From contig CALMIO010000001.1 in the NCBI GenBank assembly GCA_937864035.1, positions 37,847 to 101,846 of the forward strand: 64,000 nucleotides of DNA, in the 5' to 3' direction. Positions 53,097-62,612 of the stretch are shown in pieces; positions within the stretch are counted from its first letter, which is position 1; each line of letters opens with the position of its first letter. This DNA comes from an uncultured Pseudomonadota bacterium. Lineage in GTDB: Bacteria > Bdellovibrionota_C > UBA2361 > CALMIO01. A model generated the notes under the pieces. It was not told where the DNA came from. It ran no database searches and saw only the letters and a list, made by a program, of their open reading frames with translations. The position numbers were made by a program, and so were the translations under genes.

Positions 53097-54260
53097 ATGT
53101 ATAGAATTGCGATCAAAATGTTGGTTGGTAATGGATCCAAATATCTCGCCATGATTATTGGGGTTGTTTTCGCCTCTTTAGTTATCACTCAACAACTTTC
53201 GATATTTTGCGGTTTAATGTCTCGTACTTTTGGATTTTTAAGCGATACTCCCGAGCCAGATCTTTGGGTGATGGAACCAAAGGTCCAATTTGTTGATGAT
53301 ATTAAGCCAATGGCGATCAGTCGCCTTTGGCAGGTCAAGGGGATAGATGGTGTTGAGTGGGCGGTCCCTCTTTATAAAGGTATTGTGCGGGTGCGGCTGG
53401 AAGGAGGAACCTTTCAAAACTCGAATCTGATCGGCATTGATGATGCTACTTTAATTGGCGGCCCTGCTCGCATGCTTAATGGGACTCTTGCAGATTTAAG
53501 AAGAGCTGATGGGATTATCGTTGATCAGGCGGGTGCCAGTAAGAAATTAGCTCGCCTCGCGACTGAATCTGGAAGATCGGTTTTAATTCCAGCAAGCATT
53601 GGCGATCAGTTAGAGATTAACGATCAGCGAGGTGTAATCGTCGGGGTGGCAAGAGTTACTCGCACCTTTCAATCTCAACCTGTTATTTATACTACTTTTT
53701 CGCGCGCGACTCGTTACGCGCCCGCTGAGCGCAAACAACTCAGTTTTATTTTGGTTGGATTGCAAGCTGGAGCTGACAAGACTTTGATTAAAAAACAAAT
53801 TGCTGAAAAACTAGGATTGGCGGCTTACACGACGGATGAATTTAAAGATCTTAGCTTGTTATATTTTCTCCGAAACACCGGAATACCGATCAATTTTGGG
53901 ATTGCTGTTTTGCTTGCTTTTTTAGTTGGAGTTGCGATTGTTGGTCAGAGTTTTTATTCCTTTACCCTTGATAATTTGCGTTATTTTGGAACATTAAGAG
54001 CGATGGGAGCTAGTAATTTTCTTCTTTTACAGATGATGGCATTGCAGGCGGCTGTGGTTGGTAGTGTTGGTTTTGGAATTGGTTCAGGCATTGGCAGTTT
54101 ATTTTATTATGTTTCGCGCAATAGTGAACTTGCCTTTAGAATGCCTTGGCAGGTGCCCTTCATAGCGGCGAGTGCGGTTGTGATTATCAGCTTACTGGCG
54201 GCTCTTCTTTCTCTGAGAAAAATTGCAACCTTAGAGCCAGCTATGGTCTTTAGATTTTGA
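53097..54260 (+). CDS. ABC exporter permease, DevC/FtsX type
   Basis: 387 residues. Four membrane helices in the MacB/FtsX arrangement: one N-terminal (YLAMIIGVVFASLVITQQL), a large extracytoplasmic domain, and three at the C-terminus (INFGIAVLLAFLVGVAIVG, LQAAVVGSVGFGIGSGIG, VPFIAASAVVIISLLAALL). WVMEPKVQFVDDIKPM and LIGIDDATLIGGPARML are typical of DevC-like permeases. Works with the next two genes. Confidence 0.85.
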   Translation: MYRIAIKMLVGNGSKYLAMIIGVVFASLVITQQLSIFCGLMSRTFGFLSDTPEPDLWVMEPKVQFVDDIKPMAISRLWQVKGIDGVEWAVPLYKGIVRVRLEGGTFQNSNLIGIDDATLIGGPARMLNGTLADLRRADGIIVDQAGASKKLARLATESGRSVLIPASIGDQLEINDQRGVIVGVARVTRTFQSQPVIYTTFSRATRYAPAERKQLSFILVGLQAGADKTLIKKQIAEKLGLAAYTTDEFKDLSLLYFLRNTGIPINFGIAVLLAFLVGVAIVGQSFYSFTLDNLRYFGTLRAMGASNFLLLQMMALQAAVVGSVGFGIGSGIGSLFYYVSRNSELAFRMPWQVPFIAASAVVIISLLAALLSLRKIATLEPAMVFRF

Positions 54261-54273
54261 TTTGTTATATTTA

Positions 54274-54954
54274 ATGAAGTTCGATACTGCTGTTTATTGC
54301 GATCAATTAAGAAAAGAGTATCGCTCCGCTGAGCAAACCGTGCTTGCTTTAAGTGGTGTTAATCTGACGATTGCCGGCGGAGAGATTTTGATGCTGGTTG
54401 GCCCTTCTGGGTGTGGAAAAACCACCTTAATTTCTGTGATAGCAGGAACGCTTCGCTCTGATGGAGGCAGTTGTAATGTTTTTGGCGAAGATCTTAATCG
54501 ACTTAGCGAAGAGGAGCTTGATAACTTTCGTAAAAAAGATGTTGGCTTTGTTTTTCAAGCTTATAATTTAATTCCAACCCTTACTGCCAGCGAAAACGTG
54601 GCTATTCCTCTACTGTTAGGAGGGATGGATTTTTATGCCGCTTGTAAGCGCGCTGAAGAAACCTTAGAGCTTGTTGGTTTGTATGAGAAGCGCTCGGTTT
54701 TGCCGATCAATCTTTCCGGTGGGCAAAACCAACGAGTGGCGCTGGCGCGAGCGATTGTTCACCGCCCCCGTTTAATAGTCTGTGACGAGCCAACTTCTGC
54801 GCTTGATGCGGAAACTGGTCAGTTAGTTATGGAGGTGATTTGTCGTTTGGCTAAGGAGCGATCGACAACTCTTATTATAGTGACTCATGATAATCGGATA
54901 TTTCATTTTGCTGATAGAATTGTAAAGATGAATGATGGACGGATTGTAGAATGA
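54274..54954 (+). CDS. ABC exporter ATPase, DevA/LolD type
   Basis: 226 residues from ATG 54274 (TTG 54262 in frame). Walker A GPSGCGKTT, signature LSGGQNQRVALARA, Walker B LIVCDEPTSALD and the H-loop IVTHDNR are intact. Powers the permease upstream; overlaps the membrane fusion protein gene as ATGA. Confidence 0.93.
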   Translation: MKFDTAVYCDQLRKEYRSAEQTVLALSGVNLTIAGGEILMLVGPSGCGKTTLISVIAGTLRSDGGSCNVFGEDLNRLSEEELDNFRKKDVGFVFQAYNLIPTLTASENVAIPLLLGGMDFYAACKRAEETLELVGLYEKRSVLPINLSGGQNQRVALARAIVHRPRLIVCDEPTSALDAETGQLVMEVICRLAKERSTTLIIVTHDNRIFHFADRIVKMNDGRIVE

Positions 54955-55871
54955 AGAGTGGTTTGCTTAAACTATATGGACCGCCACTGCTGGCTTTGGT
55001 TGGAATTATTTTTGTAGCACGCGCTGTTATTCTTACGAACGTGCCGCAAGCTCCACCACCACCATCAATTAAGCCGGCAGAATCTCCTTACAAGGAATTT
55101 ATAGCTGGAGCTGGTATTGTTGAAGCCAGATCGGAAAATATAGCAGTTGCTCCATATTTTTCCGGAATAATCTCAGAGGTTGCTGTTAAGGTTGGAGATA
55201 ATGTCAAGAAAGACGATCTTTTGTTTGCTCTTGATAATAGAGCGCAGATTGCTATTGTCGAGGAGCAAAAAGCTAGTGTTGGAGCAGCTGAGGCGAATCT
55301 TGCTAACGCGCGAGCTAGGTGGCAATTTATTAGTAATGTGCAAGATAAGCGAGCTCTTAGCCAAGAGGAGTTTATTCAACGAAAAAGCGATCTTTTAGCG
55401 GCGGAAGCCGGGTTGCAAAAAGCGCAAGCGGCGCTCAAGCACGCCGAAACTAATTTACAGCTCAGTCAAGTGCGAGCGCCAATTAGTGGAGTGGTGTTAC
55501 AGAGCAGAGCTAGAGTGGGAGAGTTTGCGACTGCTCAAGCTGGGCAAAATCCTTTAATGATTATTGGCGATACAAGTGTCTATCATTTGCGGGTTGAGGT
55601 TGATGAGAATGACGCTTGGAAAATTATTGGAGGCGCTAAGGCGATTGCTTTTGTGCGGGGTAATCCTGAGATTTCGGTTCCACTAGAGTTTGTGCGGATT
55701 GAAAAGTTAGTTATTCCGAAGAGAAATCTTACAGGAGACACCGGAGAAAGGGTTGATGTGCGAGTATTGCAGGTTATCTTTTCTTTTGATCCGCACGCTT
55801 TGCCTATATATATAGGGCAATTAATGGACGTTTTCATTGAAAATAAACAAAACTTAAGTGATAATAAATAG
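54951..55871 (+). CDS. HlyD-family membrane fusion protein, DevB type
   Basis: 306 residues. An N-terminal anchor (LLALVGIIFVARAVIL), lipoyl halves FSGIISEVAVKVGDNVKKDD and LSQVRAPISGVVLQSRARVG flanking a coiled-coil hairpin (ASVGAAEANLANARARW), and a beta-barrel domain. With the permease and ATPase this makes a tripartite exporter resembling DevBCA/MacAB; the outer-membrane TolC partner is not in the window. Confidence 0.88.
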   Translation: MKSGLLKLYGPPLLALVGIIFVARAVILTNVPQAPPPPSIKPAESPYKEFIAGAGIVEARSENIAVAPYFSGIISEVAVKVGDNVKKDDLLFALDNRAQIAIVEEQKASVGAAEANLANARARWQFISNVQDKRALSQEEFIQRKSDLLAAEAGLQKAQAALKHAETNLQLSQVRAPISGVVLQSRARVGEFATAQAGQNPLMIIGDTSVYHLRVEVDENDAWKIIGGAKAIAFVRGNPEISVPLEFVRIEKLVIPKRNLTGDTGERVDVRVLQVIFSFDPHALPIYIGQLMDVFIENKQNLSDNK

Positions 55872-55956
55872 AAATTTTGAGGGGTGTTAGGCGGCAAATT
55901 GGGAATAAGAACCATTTTGCTTGACTATCTCAAGATATTAGCAGTACCATTTTTGC

Positions 55957-55985
55957 TTGTAACTGGTTGATTATTATAGTATAAT
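55957..55985 (+). promoter_or_regulatory. Promoter of rpmF
   Basis: TTGTAA (55957-55962) and consensus TATAAT (55980-55985), spacing 17. About 115 bases upstream of rpmF. Confidence 0.55.
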
Positions 55986-56098
55986 AAAAGTTTGTGCTTG
56001 AAGGTAAAAAATTTACCCCGCCAGTTTTTCCATTTGTTTTCAAGTTAAGAATATTGTCGGCGTTTTTTTAAATATTTATCGCTTTTAAGATTTTTTAT

Positions 56099-56296
56099 AT
56101 GGCAGTTCCTAAGAAAAGAACCTCACATTCAAAACGCAATATGCGCAGGTCGCATCACGCTTGGACGCGAGTTGGCTTTATTATATGTTCCGATTGTGGC
56201 GAAACAAGAATGCGACACCATAGTTGTCCCGCTTGCGGAACATATCGTGGTCGGAAGGTGGTAAAAGTTGGCGATCTTATTGAGACTAAAGGTTAG
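56099..56296 (+). CDS. rpmF: 50S ribosomal protein L32
   Basis: 65 residues. MAVPKKRTSHSKRNMRRSHH is the L32 N-terminus; CSDCGETRMRHHSCPACG supplies the four zinc ligands. ATG 56099. The classical rpmF-plsX-fabH-fabD order is not present; instead fabG and acpP follow. Confidence 0.95.
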   Translation: MAVPKKRTSHSKRNMRRSHHAWTRVGFIICSDCGETRMRHHSCPACGTYRGRKVVKVGDLIETKG

Positions 56297-56307
56297 GTCC
56301 GTGTAGA

Positions 56308-56326
56308 GTCTATTACTTGAATAGAC
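56308..56326 (+). other. Hairpin between rpmF and fabG
   Basis: GTCTATT (56308-56314) pairs perfectly with AATAGAC (56320-56326) around ACTTG. No T-run follows directly, so it may be an RNA processing or partial attenuation site. Confidence 0.4.
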
Positions 56327-56377
56327 CACTATCAAATAGGGAATAATTTTTTATTTTGTCTCCTGATTAAAAACTAT

Positions 56378-57136
56378 ATGCCGATATTTTCTGGTCAAAC
56401 AGTTTTAGTAACCGGAGGGTCGCGTGGTATTGGTCGCGCAATCTCCGTAGCGTTTGCCAAAGAGGGAGCTTATGTTTATGTTAATTATTCCTCATCGGCT
56501 GACGCGGCTGCGGAAACTGTTAAGCTTTGCTTAGACGCTGGCGGAGAGGCGCAAGCAATAGGTTTTGACGTTAGTGATTCAGGTAGTGTGTCAGCGGCTT
56601 TTGAGAAAATTGAATCTGAACGAAGTGAGGTGGGTGGACGGCTCAATATTCTTGTCAATAATGCAGGTATTAATAAAGACGCTCTCTTAATTAGAATTAC
56701 CGATGATCAATGGTCTTCGACGCTTAATACAAATCTTAGTGGGGCTTTTTACTGCTCGCGCGCGGCGGCAAGGGCTATGATCAAGGCTCGCGCTGGGCGA
56801 ATTATTAACATAAGCTCTGTGGTAGCTGAGATGGGAAACCCCGGACAGGCTCCTTATGTTGCTTCAAAGGCTGGCTTGATCGGTCTGACTAAATCGATGG
56901 CTAAAGAGCTGGCTGGTCGCGGCATAACAGTTAACTGTATTACTCCCGGATATATTGACACGGATATGACCGCGAAACTATCAGATCAGCAAAAACAGGC
57001 TTTACAAGAGCATATTCCAATCGGCAGAATTGGCGCGCCGCAGGATATTACTGGCTTAGTTATGTTTTTAGCTGGAGAATCGGCTAGTTATATTACCGGT
57101 CAAGTGATCGGTGTTAACGGCGGTCTTTATATGTAG
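56378..57136 (+). CDS. fabG: 3-oxoacyl-ACP reductase
   Basis: 252 residues; short-chain dehydrogenase for the first reduction of fatty-acid elongation. TGGSRGIGRAI binds NADPH, NILVNNAGINKDAL and the catalytic SYK set (ISSVVAEMGN... APYVASKAG) are present, and the end GQVIGVNGGLYM matches FabG. Sits between rpmF and acpP, which supports the fatty-acid role over other SDRs. Confidence 0.93.
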   Translation: MPIFSGQTVLVTGGSRGIGRAISVAFAKEGAYVYVNYSSSADAAAETVKLCLDAGGEAQAIGFDVSDSGSVSAAFEKIESERSEVGGRLNILVNNAGINKDALLIRITDDQWSSTLNTNLSGAFYCSRAAARAMIKARAGRIINISSVVAEMGNPGQAPYVASKAGLIGLTKSMAKELAGRGITVNCITPGYIDTDMTAKLSDQQKQALQEHIPIGRIGAPQDITGLVMFLAGESASYITGQVIGVNGGLYM

Positions 57137-57207
57137 AGTGTGATATAGTTATATATTGTACTAACATAATTAAGTAATAAGAGGGGTATTGCTTTACTGT
57201 TGATTTT

Positions 57208-57235
57208 TTGATTACCTTGCTCTTTAAACTATATA
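57208..57235 (+). promoter_or_regulatory. Candidate promoter of acpP
   Basis: TTGATT (57208-57213), 16-base spacer, TATATA (57230-57235). A hairpin CAGAGCGC-tgtc-GCGTTCTG (57267-57286) with TATTTT behind it lies in the leader and could attenuate transcription. Confidence 0.4.
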
Positions 57236-57266
57236 GTATTTATTTAGTTAAGAGAGTATTTATTGG

Positions 57267-57292
57267 CAGAGCGCTGTCGCGTTCTGTATTTT
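57267..57292 (+). terminator. Hairpin with T-rich tail in the acpP leader
   Basis: Eight-pair stem (one G-T) CAGAGCGC/GCGTTCTG, loop TGTC, then tatttt. Could be the terminator of the fabG transcript or an attenuator in front of acpP. Confidence 0.45.
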
Positions 57293-57336
57293 AAAAATTT
57301 ATTTAAATTTTTTTTAAGAATTTAGGAGAGACCATC

Positions 57337-57576
57337 ATGACCGAAGGAGATATAGAGAAGCGGGTTAAAAATATAATTTCTGAACAGCTCGGCGTTAGCG
57401 TTGAAGAATTACAGCCGCAGGCTTCTTTTTTTGAAGATCTCGCCGCTGACTCTCTGGATATTGTTGAGGTTATTATGAATCTTGAAGAGGAATTTAATAT
57501 GGAGATTCCGGACGAAGACGCCGAAAAGATTCAAACAGTCCAAGATGTTATTGACTATATAAAGAGCAAACAATAA
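57337..57576 (+). CDS. acpP: Acyl carrier protein
   Basis: 79 residues, acidic, with the phosphopantetheine Ser39 in [18 protein letters not shown]. Carries growing acyl chains. AGGAGA lies eight bases upstream of ATG 57337, a strong site as expected for an abundant protein. The following 231 bases to glyA hold no ORF or recognised riboswitch. Confidence 0.97.
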   Translation: MTEGDIEKRVKNIISEQLGVSVEELQPQASFFEDLAADSLDIVEVIMNLEEEFNMEIPDEDAEKIQTVQDVIDYIKSKQ

Positions 57577-57807
57577 ACCTTTCTCTCGTTCTCTTGTTTT
57601 TTACATTAGATATTCATTATTCTTGACGGTAAATTCTTGTTGGTGTTCTGTCGCCGCACAGGTTGCCAGCTAGGTTTTCTTATGTGGGGGGTAATGAATT
57701 ATTTTCTATGTGATTTAGCTCTTTAGTTTGTCTTTTGCACTGTCAATTTTTCCCCTCATCAAGAGAGCTTATTAAGTAGCGCTAGCTAGGCGGTTTAACG
57801 GATTATC

Positions 57808-59061
57808 ATGAATAGCCCTTTAAAAGATTCCGATCCTGAGATCCACAACTTGATTTGGCGAGAAACCGAACGCCAAGAATATGGGCTTGAGATGATTCCA
57901 AGCGAAAATTTTGTGAGCGCGGCAGTTCTTGAGGCTTGCGGCTCCATCTTAACTAATAAGTACGCCGAAGGTCTGCCCGGGAAACGGTATTATGGCGGCT
58001 GCGCGGTTGTTGACGAGGTCGAGGAAGTGGCGATTGAAAGAGCCAAAAAGCTGTTTGGCGCTGAAGCGGTTAATGTCCAGCCGCATTCTGGAGCGCAGGC
58101 AAATCAGGCTGTTTTCACGGCTCTACTCAAAAATGGTGATTCATTTTTGGGGATGAGGCTCGATCATGGGGGTCATTTAACTCATGGTAGTCCGGTAAAT
58201 TTTTCTGGAATGAATTATCAAGTGATCTCATATGGGGTTAAGCCGTACACAGAACTGATTGATTACGATCAGGTTCGCCAACTTGCTCGCGAGCATAAGC
58301 CGAAACTTATTTTGGCTGGCGCTTCCGCGTATCCGCGCCAAATTGATTTTAAAATTTTTGCGGAGATTGCTCGGGAAATCGGAGCAATTTTTATGGTTGA
58401 TATCGCCCATTACGCTGGCTTAGTGGTGGCAGGGTGTTATCCTAATCCGATTCCTTACGCTGATGTTGTCACGACCACGACTCATAAAACCTTGCGCGGT
58501 CCTAGATCAGGTTTAATTCTTGCCAAAGAGAGCTATATTAAGGCTATCAATAAAGCCGTTTTTCCCGGGTTGCAAGGAGGTCCGCATATGCATACTATCG
58601 CGGCGAAAGCAGTTTGTTTTAAAGAGGCTAGCGAGCCGAGTTTTAAAGCATATGGGTTAAAAGTTATTGAAAATGCTCGCGCTTTGGCGAAAGAGCTTGA
58701 AGCCAGCGGCTTGCGAATAGTCACCGGCGGCACAGATTCGCATATTGTGCTGGTTGATCTGCGTGGGCTTGGAGTAACTGGGAAAGTAGCGCAGGATACT
58801 TTAGATAAAATAGGGGTCAGTTGGAATAAGAACACCATCCCTTTTGATCCAGAGCCACCAACTGTTTGCAGTGGCATCAGGGGAGGAACTCCGGCCTTAA
58901 CGACGCGCGGCATGGGAGCTGACGAGATGAAAAAAGCTGCTTCTATTATAGTCAGCGCCTTGCAAAATCATGAAAATCAGGATGTTTTAAAAGAGCTTCG
59001 TTCGCAGGTAAAAAATTTGAGCGCCGCTTTTCCGCTCTACGCCGATCGTTTAGTTTCTTAG
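57808..59061 (+). CDS. glyA: Serine hydroxymethyltransferase
   Basis: 417 residues. PLP lysine in [15 protein letters not shown]-terminal [40 protein letters not shown], and [13 protein letters not shown]. Converts serine plus THF to glycine plus methylene-THF; glycine feeds the ALAS reaction of the heme operon elsewhere in the window. nrdR follows after 17 bases. Confidence 0.97.
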   Translation: MNSPLKDSDPEIHNLIWRETERQEYGLEMIPSENFVSAAVLEACGSILTNKYAEGLPGKRYYGGCAVVDEVEEVAIERAKKLFGAEAVNVQPHSGAQANQAVFTALLKNGDSFLGMRLDHGGHLTHGSPVNFSGMNYQVISYGVKPYTELIDYDQVRQLAREHKPKLILAGASAYPRQIDFKIFAEIAREIGAIFMVDIAHYAGLVVAGCYPNPIPYADVVTTTTHKTLRGPRSGLILAKESYIKAINKAVFPGLQGGPHMHTIAAKAVCFKEASEPSFKAYGLKVIENARALAKELEASGLRIVTGGTDSHIVLVDLRGLGVTGKVAQDTLDKIGVSWNKNTIPFDPEPPTVCSGIRGGTPALTTRGMGADEMKKAASIIVSALQNHENQDVLKELRSQVKNLSAAFPLYADRLVS

Positions 59062-59078
59062 GAGCAGGAGAGTGGGTT

Positions 59079-59603
59079 ATGCAATGTCCCCGTTGTGATT
59101 CAGATCGTTTGGTTGTGATTGACTCTCGCGGCGAACGAGACGAGATTAGGCGCCGCCGCGAGTGTTTAGCTTGCCAATATCGTTTTACGACCTACGAGCG
59201 GATTGAGCTTGAACTGCCGATGATTATCAAAAAAGATGGATCGCGCGAGCCGTTTAATAGAAACAAGATTCGCGCCGGCTTGCTCAAGGCGTGCGAGAAG
59301 CGTTCAATTTCCACGGAAAAAATCGATCAAGCGGTTGATCAAATTGAGCAAAAAATTTTAAGCGCCTGCGTTAAAGAGATTCAGAGCCAAGAAATTGGCG
59401 CTCAGGTAATGAACGCTTTGCGCGAACTAGATCAAATAGCTTTTGTCAGATTTGCTTCGGTTTATCTTGAATTTTCTCAAGTTAATCAATTTGCTGAAAC
59501 ATTGGCGAGTTTAGAGCAGGATTCCGGCAAAAAACTCTTTAAGTCGGGTCAAAACAAAGCTCGTCGCGGCCCTAAAAAAGCTTTAAGCAAGAGAAAAAAA
59601 TAG
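59079..59603 (+). CDS. nrdR: Transcriptional repressor NrdR
   Basis: 174 residues. Zinc ribbon MQCPRCDSDRLVVIDSRG and CLACQYRFTTYER, then the ATP-cone (VIKKDGSREPFNRNKI-type stretch IIKKDGSREPFNRNKIRAG). Senses dATP/ATP to repress ribonucleotide reductase genes. A basic tail of about 20 residues is extra. The glyA-nrdR arrangement is common. Confidence 0.95.
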   Translation: MQCPRCDSDRLVVIDSRGERDEIRRRRECLACQYRFTTYERIELELPMIIKKDGSREPFNRNKIRAGLLKACEKRSISTEKIDQAVDQIEQKILSACVKEIQSQEIGAQVMNALRELDQIAFVRFASVYLEFSQVNQFAETLASLEQDSGKKLFKSGQNKARRGPKKALSKRKK

Positions 59604-59611
59604 ATTTTTGC

Positions 59612-60607
59612 TTAATATATTTCAGCAACTTTTTCAGCCAAAATCTTTCCGATCAATTCGTGTTTAATTGGGCTTGGATGAGGATCGTTTTGCAGTTTTA
59701 GATCGGCGTTTGTTAAGCCGCGCTTTTCTATCTCTGCTTTAAGCCGATCCGAAAAATCAAATAGTTTTAGATGCTTGTCGCTTTTGGTAATCCACAGTTT
59801 TTTTATAATTTGAGGGGTATTTTTTGCCGGATTGATCGCTAAAAGCAGAGGAATATTCCGCTCTTTTAAATAGCTATTAAGTTTTTTAAGCCATCTATTT
59901 GGATCTATTCTGGAGGCTATATCATCGTGCCGCTGTTGAAGCTGTTCGCTGTTTGAGCTCCATAAATTTTTGACAAAGGCCGCGGTGTTTTCCAATGTTC
60001 CGCTTTCGACACCGCTTATAAAAAAAGGAAGTCCAAAGTCGTTGTCGATAAAATAAACTATTACTAGATCGGGATTAAACCGATAATCACGATCAAAAAA
60101 TTTGGCTATCTCTTGGAAGGTAGAATAGCCCGGAACTCCGAAATTAAGCACCTCGGCATTGATGCCGGCGCTCTTGAGGGTGTTTTCTAAATGCCAAGCA
60201 AAAGATTGTTCTCGTTCAACTCCCCAACCAAACGCAAACGAGTCTCCTAAAAGAGCTATTCTAAAGACGTTCGCTTGTTTTTCGAGAGTTATTTCTCTGT
60301 CTCGCATTCCAAAGGAGTTGGTTTTGACCGAAGCTCCCTGAAATTTAACCTTTAAATTTGGTTTTAACGAAAAAATAATGTCATCTGAATTTTCCGGCTG
60401 AATAATACTGCGTAAGCTGACGGAGCCATCGCTTTTATAATCATCTTTACTGCGTTCGGTGATTTTCTTTTTTAGTTCGGCAAGCGATTCAAAGGTGTTG
60501 CGCCCATTAGATTGCTTTGAAATCAACCATAAAGCTGTTAAGGCTATTAAAGCGCCCAAGAGAGAGCCAAATAGCAATAGCAATAAATTAATCTTCTGAT
60601 TGTTCAT
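59612..60607 (-). CDS. Membrane-anchored SGNH/GDSL-like hydrolase
   Basis: 331 residues from ATG 60607 (TTG 60616 possible). One N-terminal helix (LLLLLFGSLLGALIALTALWL), then block I ALLGDSFAFGWGV, the Gly block NFGVPGYST, VIVYFIDND and the C-terminal D-x-x-H pair in NDPHPSPIKHELIG. This fits SGNH hydrolases such as those acting on O-acetyl groups of surface polysaccharides. Overlaps the upstream membrane protein gene by 20 bases; likely an envelope-modifying pair. Confidence 0.75.
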   Translation of the reverse strand: MNNQKINLLLLLFGSLLGALIALTALWLISKQSNGRNTFESLAELKKKITERSKDDYKSDGSVSLRSIIQPENSDDIIFSLKPNLKVKFQGASVKTNSFGMRDREITLEKQANVFRIALLGDSFAFGWGVEREQSFAWHLENTLKSAGINAEVLNFGVPGYSTFQEIAKFFDRDYRFNPDLVIVYFIDNDFGLPFFISGVESGTLENTAAFVKNLWSSNSEQLQQRHDDIASRIDPNRWLKKLNSYLKERNIPLLLAINPAKNTPQIIKKLWITKSDKHLKLFDFSDRLKAEIEKRGLTNADLKLQNDPHPSPIKHELIGKILAEKVAEIY

Positions 60608-62420
60608 TATCAGCAATTCCTGTTTGTAATAATTTTAACTCGCCAATCGACCATTCAAAAAAACTATCTTTGCCAGTTTGTTTAATCAGCAAGCATTGAA
60701 ACTTGGTTGGGTTAGGAAAATTATTTAAAAAATAGAGGTTAACTATGTTTTGTGACCCAAAGTACGGGAATCCAATCTGTGTGTATTTGACTTCACCCTG
60801 CCAGTTATCAATATCAATTAGCTTTTGATACTCTTTTATTAGTGGAGCAGTTAAGTTTTTCCCAAAAACTATTTTTGGCTTTTCTAATCTTTGACACCGC
60901 TTTTTGTAGTAAACTTGGATTCCTCTAGGAAAATCGCCGGGAAATTTTGAGATGTTAAGTTGTATTCCATACGCTGAAACTGGCAAGTGAAAACGCATTT
61001 GTAGCCATTCGTCTCCTTTTTGTCCGCCTGAGCTTAAAAGAATTCTTGATTTGTTTCTGCCATCAACAAGCGGCGCGTAATCAATGTCCCCAAGATGCGA
61101 ATAAGTGGTCAGCATAGTGTCGCGAACTCTAGCGGGTTTTATTTTTGGTAGAAGCTCCTTGGCGGAGATAACGTTTTCTCCAAGCTGTTTAATTAGATAA
61201 TAACTTGGAGAGTTAACGATCATATTGTTTTGATCAAAATTTTGAATATGAGTTACGGATTGATAATAGGGGTTAAAGATAGATAGTAAAATAGATAGCC
61301 CTAAGCTGATTAAGGTGAAAAATTTGAATCCAATCAAACTGCCCCAAATGCCATAAATCGACACTAATAAAGCTAAATAAATATTTATGATTGATATGAA
61401 CATGCCACCCGGTAAAATTCGTTTTATGGCTTGTAGCGGACCTTGCGAAGCAAGCACTTCCGGTGTTAAGTCCCACAAAACAATCCCAATCATCGCAAGA
61501 AATAAAATAATTATTTTTGGGGAGAAATTTTTTTGATTAAAAGTTGCGTAACCACGTATAATTGATAAAAGAAGTGCTAATGTAACTGGCAACAGTGCGA
61601 TTAAAGAATATTTAGCTATCATAATTTCTGCTGAGCGATCGACAATCTGAACTATTGGATTTGCAGTTATTAAAGGGGTGATATTGCCCGGCAAGCCGTC
61701 ATCGGGCACAACGCGGGCAAAGTTTGGATAATCAGGCAGTGAAGGAAGGTTTAAAGAGAGTAAAACATAGATTGTTGAAATTGCCACTAAGCTTATCAGC
61801 AGTTTTAATTCTTGGCTATTTTTTTGGGGATAGATTAGAAAAACCAGGAAAAAGACGGCGATTGCCACCAGTGGAGAAAAAAAACCAGCCGCCACAAAAA
61901 GCCGATAAAGAAAGTAGATTAAAAGAATCAAAAATGTTGGTGATCTATAAGAGGAGTTTTTGTTTACAAGCAAAAAAGCCGTTACGAGCGGCAGCCAAGC
62001 GGTCGCTTGCAAAGCGACCTTATCAAAGCGGGTTATTGAAGTAACGGCTATGCCAATAGCGATCGAACTTACGACGGACAACCCAAGCGGATGAGGTTGA
62101 AGTTTATAAAGGCTAGCCGAGCCAATTCTTATCAGCAGTAACGTTCCTAAAATAAATATTAACATGGCGCTGGCGGAGAAAACCTCTTGTTCGGTGGTTT
62201 TTAGGTTTAATCTGCTGGCGGCGCTACGCGACCATTTTGCTAGGAATCTAATGGCTGGACATTCCTGCCAAGTAAAATAGGAGTTAGTGATTGTATCGGT
62301 TAGTGGGCGGGCGAGAGGCGATAATGGCGTTGGATCAACATAAGCATGTTTGCTGATCGGGAGCGCGCTAAAGCCGTAGGCGAAGAAAAATATTATTAAA
62401 GTCCAAAAAAGAAAACGCAT
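60588..62420 (-). CDS. Large polytopic membrane protein
   Basis: 610 residues. About ten hydrophobic helices in the first 380 residues (LLIRIGSASLYKL; LLVFVFLV-like FFLVFLIYP; LLISLVAISTIYVLLSL), then a soluble C-terminal part (about 400-610) that looks beta-rich (YYLIKQLGENV; VKYTQIGFPYFGSQNIVNLY). The arrangement resembles membrane glycosyltransferases or acyltransferases but no signature is seen. Starts 192 bases from the next gene. Confidence 0.7.
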   Translation of the reverse strand: MRFLFWTLIIFFFAYGFSALPISKHAYVDPTPLSPLARPLTDTITNSYFTWQECPAIRFLAKWSRSAASRLNLKTTEQEVFSASAMLIFILGTLLLIRIGSASLYKLQPHPLGLSVVSSIAIGIAVTSITRFDKVALQATAWLPLVTAFLLVNKNSSYRSPTFLILLIYFLYRLFVAAGFFSPLVAIAVFFLVFLIYPQKNSQELKLLISLVAISTIYVLLSLNLPSLPDYPNFARVVPDDGLPGNITPLITANPIVQIVDRSAEIMIAKYSLIALLPVTLALLLSIIRGYATFNQKNFSPKIIILFLAMIGIVLWDLTPEVLASQGPLQAIKRILPGGMFISIINIYLALLVSIYGIWGSLIGFKFFTLISLGLSILLSIFNPYYQSVTHIQNFDQNNMIVNSPSYYLIKQLGENVISAKELLPKIKPARVRDTMLTTYSHLGDIDYAPLVDGRNKSRILLSSGGQKGDEWLQMRFHLPVSAYGIQLNISKFPGDFPRGIQVYYKKRCQRLEKPKIVFGKNLTAPLIKEYQKLIDIDNWQGEVKYTQIGFPYFGSQNIVNLYFLNNFPNPTKFQCLLIKQTGKDSFFEWSIGELKLLQTGIADNEQSED

Positions 62421-62612
62421 GAATTTTAAATGTGGGAAACAGTTTTGTTTTTTATTTGGAGAACCAGCGAAGCGCCGGCACTTTCTTGAGTATATAACAG
62501 CGCGCTTTAAAAATCTAATCTTCAGAGTAGGATTTACTGGCGGGGCAGTCGCTTTAAAGGGCGAGCTTTTCTAATATTATAATTTCCTGGACTCAAAATT
62601 TGCCGTATTGAG

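Noticed and set aside
57577..57807. A riboswitch in front of glyA
   Set aside because: I could not match the leader to a glycine, THF or SAM riboswitch core by eye.
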